12,325 bases of DNA from Fibrobacterota bacterium. Its GTDB lineage: Bacteria > Fibrobacterota > Chitinivibrionia > Chitinivibrionales > Chitinispirillaceae. Positions 1-5,080 of the stretch are shown piece by piece. Under the pieces are notes generated by a model. The model searched no databases. It was not told the DNA's origin and worked only from the letters and a program-made list of their open reading frames with translations. The stretch is from NCBI GenBank assembly GCA_023436205.1, contig JAEZKC010000087.1, positions 1 through 12,325 of the forward strand, in the 5' to 3' direction. Numbering within the stretch: the stretch's first letter is position 1; every line of letters begins with the position of its first letter. The translations under genes and the position numbers were made by a program.

Positions 1-266
1 CGATGCCCCGGGAACGATTGCCCGGGGATCATTTCCTGTGTACCGGGTGATTCCGAAAGTCCCCTTCAGGGATTAAGGGGCTCAGGGATTTGGACCGGGC
101 CGGATTGCCCCCCGGCTTTAAGGCCCCCCGGCCCCCTAAAGGGGGAGTAGGAAGGTCACCGGGAGTTGCGTACGATTTTCGTGATTGACAGACTCCGATG
201 CCTATCTTCGATGGTGCTGCGATGCGGGAGATGGAGCCGGTGACAGGAGAGGCGTCTTCGCCGTTA
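1..266 (+). repeat. R1 dispersed repeat, copy A (long form, cut by window edge)
   Basis: The gene-free left edge is one long repeat that reappears at about 1800-2076. It has three parts: a GC-rich CCCGGG-type hairpin region (about 1-50), a middle containing CCCCCTAAAGGGGG (132-145, a perfect short hairpin), and the 80-nt R1 core at 187-266. The core starts GACAGACTCCGATGCCTA and ends in the hairpin GGCGTCTTCGCC (251-262). The same core occurs at 1997, 8036, 9575 and, inverted, at 10618. No gene is supported here. A minus-strand reading frame crosses the repeat, but its content is simply the repeat in translation. Positions 267-387, up to the vapBC promoter region, show nothing recognisable. 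Confidence 0.85.
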
Positions 267-387
267 GCAGAAAACCACTGTTCTTGAGTACACCGTCCAT
301 CCTGGATCTGGCTGTCTCCGCCAGCGGCTAAAGGGGTGGGTAGGAAAGGCCGGGAGGTCGCGGTAATCTTTTTGCCTCCTTTCCCGT

Positions 388-409
388 AATATATACAACC
401 ATATATATT
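388..409. promoter_or_regulatory. AT-rich inverted repeat before vapBC (candidate operator)
   Basis: A perfect 8-bp inverted repeat, AATATATA (388-395) and TATATATT (402-409), with a 6-nt spacer lies about 20 bp before the GTG start of the antitoxin gene. VapB antitoxins usually repress their own promoter by binding such palindromes, so this is a reasonable operator. The AT-rich sequence alone could also be promoter -10 material. Confidence 0.4.
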
Positions 410-429
410 TTTCAAAAAAGGGGTTTCGG

Positions 430-633
430 GTGAAGACAGCAAAAGTGTTCAATTCAGGCGGAAGTCAGGCTGTAAGATTGCCTAAGGAATACCGTTTCGA
501 TGAAGAAGAAGTGTATATCAAAAAATTTGACAATGTAGTTCTTCTTTATCCAAAAAAAGACCCCTGGGCCCCTTTGCTTCAGAGCATTGAGGGTTTTAGC
601 GATGATTTTATGGAGAGTCGCAACCAACCCTAG
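430..633 (+). CDS. vapB: VapB-type antitoxin (AbrB/SpoVT swapped-hairpin fold)
   Basis: This 67-aa protein is the likely antitoxin of the PIN toxin encoded 20 nt downstream. Its N-terminus, MKTAKVFNSGGSQAVRLPKE, is the classic VagC/VapB AbrB-like DNA-binding hairpin: K-V-F-x-S/N-G-x-S-Q-A-V-R-L-P. The C-terminal 20 residues (about 45-67, with DPWAPLL and FSDDFM) are the kind of flexible tail that wraps the toxin active site. The start is GTG at 430, about 7 nt after a GGGG-containing ribosome site; the conserved motif begins right at this codon, which supports it. By family knowledge it neutralises VapC and represses the operon, probably through the inverted repeat at 388-409. The length fits the usual 65-80 aa. 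Confidence 0.9.
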   Translation: MKTAKVFNSGGSQAVRLPKEYRFDEEEVYIKKFDNVVLLYPKKDPWAPLLQSIEGFSDDFMESRNQP

Positions 634-653
634 CCACAGGGCAGGAAAAAACT

Positions 654-1058
654 GTGAAGAGGTATTTGCTGGATACCAATATCTGTATTTACATAATAAA
701 AAAGAGACCGGTCGAGGTCATTCAACGCCTTCTGAAGTTGAAGCCTTCAGATGTTTTCATCTCGTCGATAACTCTGGCTGAACTGGAGTATGGAGTTCAG
801 AAGAGTGGCAGCCCTGTAAAAAACAGGCTTGCCCTTGCTGCTTTTACAGCTCCGCTTTCTATTCTCCCCTTTGATGATGTATCTGCATCGAAATATGGTG
901 AAATCAGGGCTTGTCTGGAGTCAAAAGGAAATATGATCGGCCCATATGACGCTCTTATTGCCGCTCACGCCCTGGCTTGCGGGTTAACGCTTGTCACCAA
1001 CAACGAAAACGAGTTCAGGCGTGTACAGAAGTTGAAGATAGAGAACTGGGTTGTTTGA
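654..1058 (+). CDS. vapC: VapC-type PIN-domain ribonuclease toxin
   Basis: A 134-aa PIN-domain endoribonuclease, the toxin partner of the preceding vapB. The acidic catalytic set is visible: D7 in LLDTN, E43 in LAELEYG, D99 in GPYDALIAAHA, and the C-terminal TNNENEF motif (residues 115-121) typical of VapC (YDxLIAAxA...VTNNxxEF). Length matches the family (about 130-135 aa). The start is GTG at 654, which places the LLDTN strand at the very N-terminus as usual. In known family members the target is tRNA or rRNA; the sequence does not say which one here. All catalytic residues are present, so the module is probably functional. The gene ends 30 nt before a convergent broken TA module, with a CCCGGG hairpin between them. 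Confidence 0.93.
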   Translation: MKRYLLDTNICIYIIKKRPVEVIQRLLKLKPSDVFISSITLAELEYGVQKSGSPVKNRLALAAFTAPLSILPFDDVSASKYGEIRACLESKGNMIGPYDALIAAHALACGLTLVTNNENEFRRVQKLKIENWVV

Positions 1059-1060
1059 TC

Positions 1061-1080
1061 CCCGGGGTAAAAAGCCCGGG
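1061..1080. terminator. CCCGGG hairpin between convergent genes (possible terminator)
   Basis: CCCGGG (1061-1066) and CCCGGG (1075-1080) can pair around an 8-nt A-rich loop, between the vapC stop and the convergent antitoxin remnant. The T-run after it is weak (AAGATTTTC on the + strand), so termination is plausible but not firm. Confidence 0.4.
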
Positions 1081-1088
1081 AAGATTTT

Positions 1089-1384
1089 CTAAGCTTGCCT
1101 GAGGAGACGTTTTCGCACTGAGGGCATCTCTTTCATCAACTCCATAAGAATTTCCACCGGCTTAGGCATTGGACTGCGGCCAAGCTCCCAATCCTGCAGC
1201 GTCCTCACATTCACACCAACGGCTTCAGCCAGCTCCTTTTGAGTGAGCCCCAGTTCCTCCTTTCTTATCTCCTTTAAACGATGTGCGCGCGAAAATGCTG
1301 CATTGTCTCTTCATCCATCATGGTCGTTACCCGGTGGCCTCCCTTTGTTACTTTTGTCACCCGGTACTGGTCAGATTTCGGCAT
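1089..1384 (-). pseudogene. HigA-like XRE-family antitoxin, frameshifted
   Basis: On the minus strand, the start at 1384 (MPKSDQYRVTKVTKGGHRV...) reads through MMDEETMQHFRAHIV and then hits TAA. The helix-turn-helix half lies in another frame and runs to the TAG at 1089-1091: HRLKEIRKEELGLTQKELAEA, then VGVNVRTLQDWELGRSPM. That is a textbook HTH_3/Xre motif (LTQKELAEAVGVNVRTLQDWE). The HTH frame has an upstream TGA and no start codon before the domain, so one indel near 1285-1300 must separate the halves. The gene begins inside the 3' end of the toxin remnant (14-nt overlap), the usual HigB-HigA order. By family role it would bind DNA and neutralise the toxin; as written it cannot. Sequencing error is the alternative. 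Confidence 0.75.
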
Positions 1385-1697
1385 TTATGGTCTCCTTGAT
1401 AAATCGGTGCAAACCGCGTTTTTCGGCGGATGAAAGAACTCATTTTAAAGGTAAGCATCCAGAAATCAGATCTCTCATCCGCAAATCCACATAATAGTAG
1501 ATAATTCTCGCATTGCCACTTTTGCCCCGGTATTCGCCTTTCATTCTGATTTTCTGCGCACCACCGGTTCCTTTTTCAAGCGTTCCTTTTTCCGGAGAGG
1601 CGATTAGTTCGTCTTGAAGAGCATACAATTCCTCAATTGATGCGATTCTCTCGATTTTTTTGATGAATTCAGCTCTTTCAATGAATATGATATCCAT
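1371..1697 (-). pseudogene. HigB/RelE-like toxin, interrupted near the C-terminus
   Basis: The frame opens at 1697 (MDIIFIERAEFIKKIERI) and gives 85 aa to a TGA at 1440-1442. The body carries the RelE/HigB signature: LIASPEKGTLEKGTGGAQKI, then R-M-K-G-E-Y-R-G-K-S-G-N-A-R-I-I-Y-Y-Y, matching the family pattern LIxxPxxGxxIxGxGGxRKxRxxxxGxGKxGGxRVIYY. After the TGA the same frame continues VLSSAEKRGLHRFIKETINA to a second stop at 1371-1373. That piece matches the usual C-terminal 'DLSxAEKRxLxxLIKE'. The stretch just before the TGA reads better in the next frame (DFWMLTFK, as in 'IYLLYxYxKNE'), so two small deletions are more likely than a simple nonsense change. This would be an mRNA interferase if intact. 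Confidence 0.75.
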
Positions 1698-1779
1698 CTA
1701 TTTAGTAAACGGATATCCCGTACTAATAGCAAATAGTCAGGAATAAAAAGAGTACCAGGTGGAAAACTGCAAACCTCCC

Positions 1780-2076
1780 TTACCCCGAAGGTGTTGCGTC
1801 CCTTGGCCCAGGGATTCCTTCCCTGGGAACGATTACCCTGGGATCATTACCGGTCGGGTGATTCCGAAAGTCCCCTTCAGGGGTTTAAGGGCTCAGGGGT
1901 TTGGACCGGGCCGATTGCCCCCCGGCGTTAAGGCCCCCCGGCCCCCTAAAGGGGGAGTAGGGAGGGCACCGGGTGTTTCGTACGATTCACGTGATTGACA
2001 GACTCCGATGCCTATCTTCGATGGAGCTTCGATGCGGGAGATGGTGCTGGTGCCAGGAGAGGCGTCTTCGCCGTTA
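1780..2076 (+). repeat. R1 dispersed repeat, copy B (long form)
   Basis: A near-complete second copy of the element at 1-266. It starts with a TACCCCGAAGG module shared with the copy at 7973, then a CCCAGGG/CCCTGGG hairpin, the CCCCCTAAAGGGGG hairpin, and the 80-nt R1 core at 1997-2076. The core ends in the GGCGTCTTCGCC hairpin (2061-2072). This is part of an 885-bp gene-free stretch (1698-2582). Positions 1698-1779 and 2077-2204 show no recognisable gene or motif. Confidence 0.85.
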
Positions 2077-2204
2077 GCAAAAAGGGAAGCGACGGGCATA
2101 AAAGCGCCCAACCAATCCGCAACGAAGGGAATATGCTGGGTTTGTAAGGGTGCTGTTGTCATAAATCGCAAAGCCCGGGGATTGCTTTTCGTAAACAGCT
2201 TCTA

Positions 2205-2450
2205 ATCCGCCCCTTCAGGGCTATAAAAACAATGGTGAATCGGTCTACCAGGGCGTTGCCCTTCGCTGGGTTAGTTCAGCCCTTCAGGCTGGCGGAGTTG
2301 GGAAATTCTGATGTAAAATTTGAGGATTGCTGGATAATCGAGCGCCAATGCTCATTTCAGAGTTACACGCTACGATTTTCAAAAAAGAGTATACGTGTAA
2401 AGATGCTCTTGCCCTGAACTGTCAGCCCTGAAAGGGCGTACTAGAAGTGC
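2205..2450. repeat. R3: GC-rich hairpin-type interspersed repeat region
   Basis: A cluster of short hairpins: AGGGC/GCCCT (2250-2262), CAGCC/GGCTG (about 2278-2292), GCCCTGAAAGGGC (about 2425-2438) and GGGGCAAAGCCC (about 2452-2463). The wording 'cccttcaggg', 'agggcgttgccct' and 'ccctgaaagggcg' resembles interspersed repeats I know from several environmental bacterial genomes. The 3' half (GTGTAA-GATGCTCTT...AAAGGGCGT-CTAGA) reappears at about 3446-3498. No protein-coding gene is supported here. Confidence 0.55.
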
Positions 2451-2539
2451 AGGGGCAAAGCCCACATCAGAGGAGAAGAAAAATGCCTCAATCAACTGCT
2501 CCGCGTAACCTGTATCCATACTTTTTTCAGTCCGATTTT

Positions 2540-2571
2540 CATACACATAAACGTATATTATGATGTGTATG
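2540..2571. promoter_or_regulatory. Inverted repeat and -10-like box before vapBC2 (candidate operator)
   Basis: A perfect 9-bp inverted repeat, CATACACAT (2540-2548) and ATGTGTATG (2563-2571), is separated by 14 nt that contain a TATATT -10-like box (2554-2559). It ends at the ribosome site (GGAGG, 2571-2575) of the antitoxin gene at 2583. This is the expected layout for autorepression by a ribbon-helix-helix antitoxin. No convincing -35 box was found. Confidence 0.55.
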
Positions 2572-2582
2572 GAGGTTTGTAT

Positions 2583-2798
2583 ATGAAACGCACTAACATT
2601 GAGCTCGATGAAAAACTGATTGAAGAGGGTAAGAAAGCCACTGGCATAAAAACCAGCAAGGCTTTGATCGATTTTGCTCTCAGGGAACTGATCAGAAAGC
2701 AGAATCAGAAAAGGATACTTGATCTGAAAGGTAAGATTGACTGGAACGGGGATCTCGATCAGTCAAGGACGATGAGGGGCACCGGTGGTACTCGTTGA
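2583..2798 (+). CDS. vapB: VapB-type ribbon-helix-helix antitoxin
   Basis: A 71-aa antitoxin starting at the ATG at 2583, 7 nt after GGAGG. An upstream in-frame ATG at 2565 lies inside the operator palindrome and has no ribosome site, so it is not preferred. MKRTNIELDEKLIEEGKKAT, then GIKTSKALIDFALRELIRKQ, is the VapB family with an RHH beta strand (TNIELD) and two helices. The C-terminal part (LKGKIDWNGDLDQSRTMR) resembles the usual 'xxGKIxWxGDLxxMR' toxin-binding tail. The gene overlaps the next one by 14 nt, typical of translational coupling. It should neutralise the PIN toxin and repress the operon through the palindrome at 2540-2571. Confidence 0.92.
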   Translation: MKRTNIELDEKLIEEGKKATGIKTSKALIDFALRELIRKQNQKRILDLKGKIDWNGDLDQSRTMRGTGGTR

Positions 2799-3180
2799 CA
2801 CATCAGTGTGGATCGATTTTTTCAACGGCACTGAAACCGCGCAGACCCGCAGATTTGAACTGCTGATTCAGGAATCGGAGGATATCTGTATCAGCGGCAC
2901 GGTGCTCACAGAAATTCTTCAGGGAATCGCTTCAGACAAACAGTTTGAAAAGGTGCGCGGAATTTTTTCAGATCTTGTTTACCTTGAAACAACAAAAGAT
3001 ACTCACCTTCTTTCAGCACAGATTTTCCGCAGGTGCAGAAAGAAAGGCATTACTATCCGTAAAAAGATAGACTGCATGATTGCTGCCACCTGCATACAGA
3101 ATTCGGTGTATCTTCTTCATGGTGACAGGGATTTTGATCATATCGCCAGGGTGGTTCCGCTGAGAGTGGTGACTACCTGA
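2785..3180 (+). CDS. vapC: VapC-type PIN-domain ribonuclease toxin (second module)
   Basis: A 131-aa PIN toxin with a GTG start at 2785 inside the end of its antitoxin gene. Catalytic acids are visible: D5 (VLVDTSVWIDF), E43 (VLTEILQG), D96 in TIRKKIDCMIAA, and D114/D116 in LLHGDRDFDHIA. The 'GxTIRxxxDCxIA' block is characteristic of the VapC group that pairs with RHH antitoxins. It is complete and of normal length, so probably active. Oddly, the last codons and the stop (GTGACTACCTGA, 3169-3180) belong to a 57-bp repeat that occurs again at 3293-3349, so the repeat appears to supply the C-terminus and stop codon. Confidence 0.93.
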   Translation: MVLVDTSVWIDFFNGTETAQTRRFELLIQESEDICISGTVLTEILQGIASDKQFEKVRGIFSDLVYLETTKDTHLLSAQIFRRCRKKGITIRKKIDCMIAATCIQNSVYLLHGDRDFDHIARVVPLRVVTT

Positions 3181-3225
3181 CCTGCCGGTTGGCGTTCAGG
3201 CAGTGCCCCGACTGTCAGGGAGGGC
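3169..3225 (+). repeat. R2 dispersed repeat, copy 1
   Basis: A 57-bp unit directly repeated at 3293-3349 with the same length and only a few mismatches. It begins in the last codons of vapC2 and ends with the 30-nt R2 motif (3196-3225): TCAGGCAGTGCCCCGACTG followed by TCAGGGAGGGC. The CAGT...ACTG arms can form a small hairpin. Confidence 0.8.
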
Positions 3226-3251
3226 ACAGTTGTCACGATAGAGTTGGAGAT

Positions 3252-3349
3252 CGTCCATTCTTATGGATAGGCTATTGTCGGAGCGGCCTCCCGTGACTAC
3301 CTGATATGCCGGTAGGGGCTCAGGCAGTACCCCGACTGTCAGGGAGGGC
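3252..3349 (+). repeat. R2 dispersed repeat, copy 2 (long form)
   Basis: A 98-nt form beginning CGTCCATTCTTATGGATAGG and ending with the 30-nt R2 motif at 3320-3349. The same layout is found at 10726-10826. The gene-free stretch 3181-3541 holds R2 copies 1 and 2, the hexanucleotide tandem repeat and a short R3-like piece (about 3446-3498). No gene was found in it. Confidence 0.8.
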
Positions 3350-3374
3350 TCGGATGTCTCGATAGGGAAAAAGT

Positions 3375-3434
3375 CGATCCCGATCCCGATCCCGATCCCG
3401 ATCCCGATCCCGAACACGAACACGAACACGAACA
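3375..3434. repeat. Two-part hexanucleotide tandem repeat
   Basis: Six perfect copies of CGATCC (3375-3410) run without a break into four perfect copies of CGAACA (3411-3434). The two hexamers share CGA and the same phase, so one array probably arose from the other by substitution and slippage. It lies in non-coding DNA between R2 and hicB. On the minus strand it would read as Gly-Ile and Val-Phe dipeptides, but no gene supports that reading. Confidence 0.95.
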
Positions 3435-3541
3435 CGCTGCGATTTACGAAAGGAGTGTAGGTGTAAGATGCTCTTTCCCAGAAAGGGCGTTCTAGAGGAG
3501 AACGTTACAATCGGGATTGGAATGATCGACTAATTACTGGC

Positions 3542-3745
3542 CTACAAAGCAATTTCAAGAATTTCCGCTTTTGCGGAATAGGTCTGGTTGTCTTCGGAGG
3601 GTTGCAGGTATAGTTCGATTGCTTCTTTGATATTTTCCAAGGCTTCTTCCCTTGAATCGCCTTCGCTTATACATCCCGGTAAAGAGGGAACAGTGGCAGT
3701 GTATCCCTCTTCCTCACTTGGTTCCAGTACTATTTTGAATTTCAT
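3542..3745 (-). CDS. HicB-family antitoxin-like protein
   Basis: A 67-aa protein with the HicB partial RNase H-like fold: FKIVLEPSEEEGYTATVPSL, then PGCISEGDSREEALENIKEA and IELYLQ. The GYxAxxPxLPGCxSxGxTxEEALxNxxEAI pattern is the family signature. It lacks the C-terminal DNA-binding domain found in longer HicB proteins. The start is ATG at 3745, behind a GGAG ribosome site that sits inside a TGGAG/CTCCA inverted repeat. No HicA gene is nearby. Instead, 74 nt upstream on the same strand is the C-terminal half of a RelE/ParE toxin, so this is probably the antitoxin of a RelE-HicB-type pair left without its toxin. Confidence 0.85.
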   Translation of the reverse strand: MKFKIVLEPSEEEGYTATVPSLPGCISEGDSREEALENIKEAIELYLQPSEDNQTYSAKAEILEIAL

Positions 3746-3757
3746 TGGAGCACTCCA
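3746..3757 (-). promoter_or_regulatory. Inverted repeat covering the hicB ribosome site
   Basis: TGGAGCACTCCA (+ strand reading) has 5-bp arms and a 2-nt centre directly before the hicB start. It overlaps the GGAG ribosome site, so it could be an operator or an RNA hairpin limiting translation. It is short, so chance cannot be excluded. Confidence 0.3.
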
Positions 3758-3819
3758 TAAAAAACAGGCTTGATTTCATAATATATACGTTTTGCACAGC
3801 GAAAAGGTTGATAGTGTTA

Positions 3820-4051
3820 TTATAAACATGTACTCCCGTCAGGGCCGGATGGGGACAGCTGCCGGAAGGTCACTCGCGACAAAAACAATGTTTTGTAATG
3901 TTTGCAGATGCTGCTTCGATGACCTACTCGTATAATGAGGATCTTTAACTGGCCACTATTCACTTCGTAAATTATTCGATAGGAGCCTGTCCCTACACGA
4001 TAGGTTTTTTCTGCTCCTTGAATCTTTTTGTATCCTGCCGGAAAAGGATTG
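3820..4051 (-). pseudogene. RelE/ParE-family toxin, N-terminal half missing
   Basis: The preserved part reads NPFPAGYKKIQGAEKTYRVG, then TGSYRIIYEVNSGQLKILII and RVGHRS. This is the C-terminal half of a RelE/ParE toxin (pattern NPxPxGxKKLxGxxxxYRxRxGxYRIIYxI...VxVxRVGHR). The first 40-45 residues of the fold are absent. At 4052 the sequence switches to antisense of a GxxExxY gene fragment, so the apparent start (MLFIKYWHLHF) is not toxin sequence. The C-terminus also runs about 28 residues past the usual GHRxxxYK end. It sits upstream of the hicB-like gene on the same strand. As it stands it should be inactive. Confidence 0.85.
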
Positions 4052-4098
4052 GGCTCGAGTTCATGCGTGAAATGGAGATGCCAATATTTTATGAAGAG
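4052..4098 (+). pseudogene. Internal fragment of a GxxExxY-family gene
   Basis: These 47 bp match 4466-4512 of the intact GxxExxY gene with two mismatches, both at third codon positions. They encode LEFMREMEMPIFYEE. Both ends of the gene are missing: the 5' side is joined to the RelE remnant and the 3' side goes straight into the first 197-bp repeat (4102). This is the trace of an older gene+repeat unit from which at least 221 bp of gene 3' sequence was lost. Confidence 0.88.
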
Positions 4099-4101
4099 CA
4101 T

Positions 4102-4298
4102 AAACGTCTGGACCGCTGATTGACGCAGATTATGGGATTGCGCTGATTTTCGGAGTTGTCACGTGAAGGTGTGTTTATATATTTGTAGATTGTACAGAGG
4201 TTATCTGCTCTTTCCATGGATCATTTTAAAGATGAACTCGGTTACTTTTGATTAATCAGTGTAATCATTCAATCATCTTTAATCTGCGGTTCAGACAT
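4102..4298 (+). repeat. 197-bp element with terminal inverted repeats, copy 1
   Basis: Repeated at 4734-4930 at identical length with 4 mismatches. The ends are imperfect inverted repeats: the left end (4106-4125, GTCTGGACCGCTGATT...) and the right end read backwards (4296-4277, GTCTGAACCGCAGATT...) agree at 16 or 17 of 20 positions, and weaker complementarity extends to about 45 nt. No open reading frame is supported inside. The layout is like a MITE. The right end lies 34 bp before the GxxExxY start codon, so it may also carry that gene's promoter. Confidence 0.88.
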
Positions 4299-4332
4299 TT
4301 TTCACATCACACTCAATCAGCGGAGGTTTCCT

Positions 4333-4716
4333 ATGTCCGACTACAAATACTCCGATATCACTCAAAAAATAATCGGTTGCGCCATGAAAGTGCATCGGGT
4401 TCTGGGCAATGGTTTTCAGGAAAAAATCTACCAGCGGGCGCTGGCTATTGAGATGAAAAATCAGAGGCTCGAATTCATGCGCGAAATGGAGATGCCAATA
4501 TTTTATGAAGAGTATGAAATAGGTACTCGGAGAGTGGATTTCTTTGTGGAAAATAAGATAATGGTTGAATTGAAAGCGATGTCGGCGCTGGATGATACTC
4601 ATCTGGCGCAGGCAATAAATTATCTCGAAGCATACAGAATGGAAGTCGGGCTATTGATAAATTTCGGAGCGAAGAGTCTGCAGTTTAAGAGGGTGGTGAA
4701 AACGAACGCAGATTGA
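4333..4716 (+). CDS. GxxExxY-family protein (PD-(D/E)XK nuclease-like)
   Basis: A 127-aa protein starting at the ATG at 4333, 6 nt after GGAGG (4322-4326). The family name motif is exact: G27-F-Q-E30-K-I-Y33 in LGNGFQEKIYQRAL, preceded by the usual IIGCAMKVHRVLG helix. A PD-(D/E)XK-like core is visible: D69 in RRVDFFV and E79-L-K81 in IMVELKAM, followed by HLAQAINYLEAYRMEVGLLI. Such acids bind metal in nucleases of this fold; activity in this family is, to my knowledge, not established. The gene is bracketed by two 197-bp elements in direct orientation, and a fragment of a second copy lies upstream, so it looks like the cargo of a cassette. Length is normal and the gene looks intact. Confidence 0.92.
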   Translation: MSDYKYSDITQKIIGCAMKVHRVLGNGFQEKIYQRALAIEMKNQRLEFMREMEMPIFYEEYEIGTRRVDFFVENKIMVELKAMSALDDTHLAQAINYLEAYRMEVGLLINFGAKSLQFKRVVKTNAD

Positions 4717-4733
4717 GAAGAATGAGAAGAAAA

Positions 4734-4930
4734 AAACGTCTGGACCGCTGATTAACGAAGATTATGGGATTGCGCTGATTTTCGGAGTTGTCACGTGAAG
4801 GTGTGTTTATATATTTGTAGATTGTACAGAGGTTATCTGCTCTTTCCATGAATCATTTTAAAGATGAACTTGGTTACTTTTGATTAATCAGTGTAATCAT
4901 TCAATCATCTTTAATCTGCGGTTCAGACAT
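4734..4930 (+). repeat. 197-bp element with terminal inverted repeats, copy 2
   Basis: Direct repeat of 4102-4298 (four mismatches), starting 17 nt after the GxxExxY stop. Terminal arms are at 4738-4757 (GTCTGGACCGCTGATTAACG) and 4909-4928; the latter read in reverse is GTCTGAACCGCAGATTAAAG, so 17 of 20 positions agree. Similarity to copy 1 stops right after CAGACAT on the right. The following 150 bp to the next gene (4931-5080) are unique and show nothing recognisable beyond that gene's ribosome site. Confidence 0.88.
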
Positions 4931-5080
4931 GGTTTTTCAGGGGCATCTTTGAAACCAGCAAGGCCCCTTGAGCCATCTTGGGTTGCTGCCGTTGCTATGA
5001 AAAGACGGCTGCTTGCACCCTCCTATCAATTCATCTATATTATTTCATCCCCCAAAATACAATAACTAAGGACTACTCCA

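Noticed and set aside
29..442. A 137-aa minus-strand frame across the left edge.
   Set aside because: Its sequence is R1 repeat in translation followed by unrelated DNA and it overlaps the vapB start. The same words recur wherever R1 occurs.
2483..2563. A 26-codon frame (MPQSTAPRNLYPYFF...) starting 7 nt after AGGAG.
   Set aside because: It overlaps the vapBC2 operator, has no recognisable motif and no partner. A leader peptide is possible but nothing else supports it.
3169..3434. CRISPR array.
   Set aside because: The 57-bp units are only two, their spacing is 67 bp, and the hexamer array has no spacers. No cas gene is present.
3196..3435. A 79-aa minus-strand frame with Gly-Ile and Val-Phe dipeptides.
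   Set aside because: It is the hexanucleotide repeat plus R2 in translation, with no ribosome site or homology.
1..4100. Integron or superintegron array, because TA genes alternate with repeats.
   Set aside because: No integrase, and no pair of GTTRRRY/RYYYAAC sites forming an attC hairpin around the modules; gene orientation is mixed.
4291..4602. A 103-aa minus-strand frame over the GxxExxY gene.
   Set aside because: Antisense shadow of a gene with clear family motifs; part of it is also the fragment seen in the RelE chimera.
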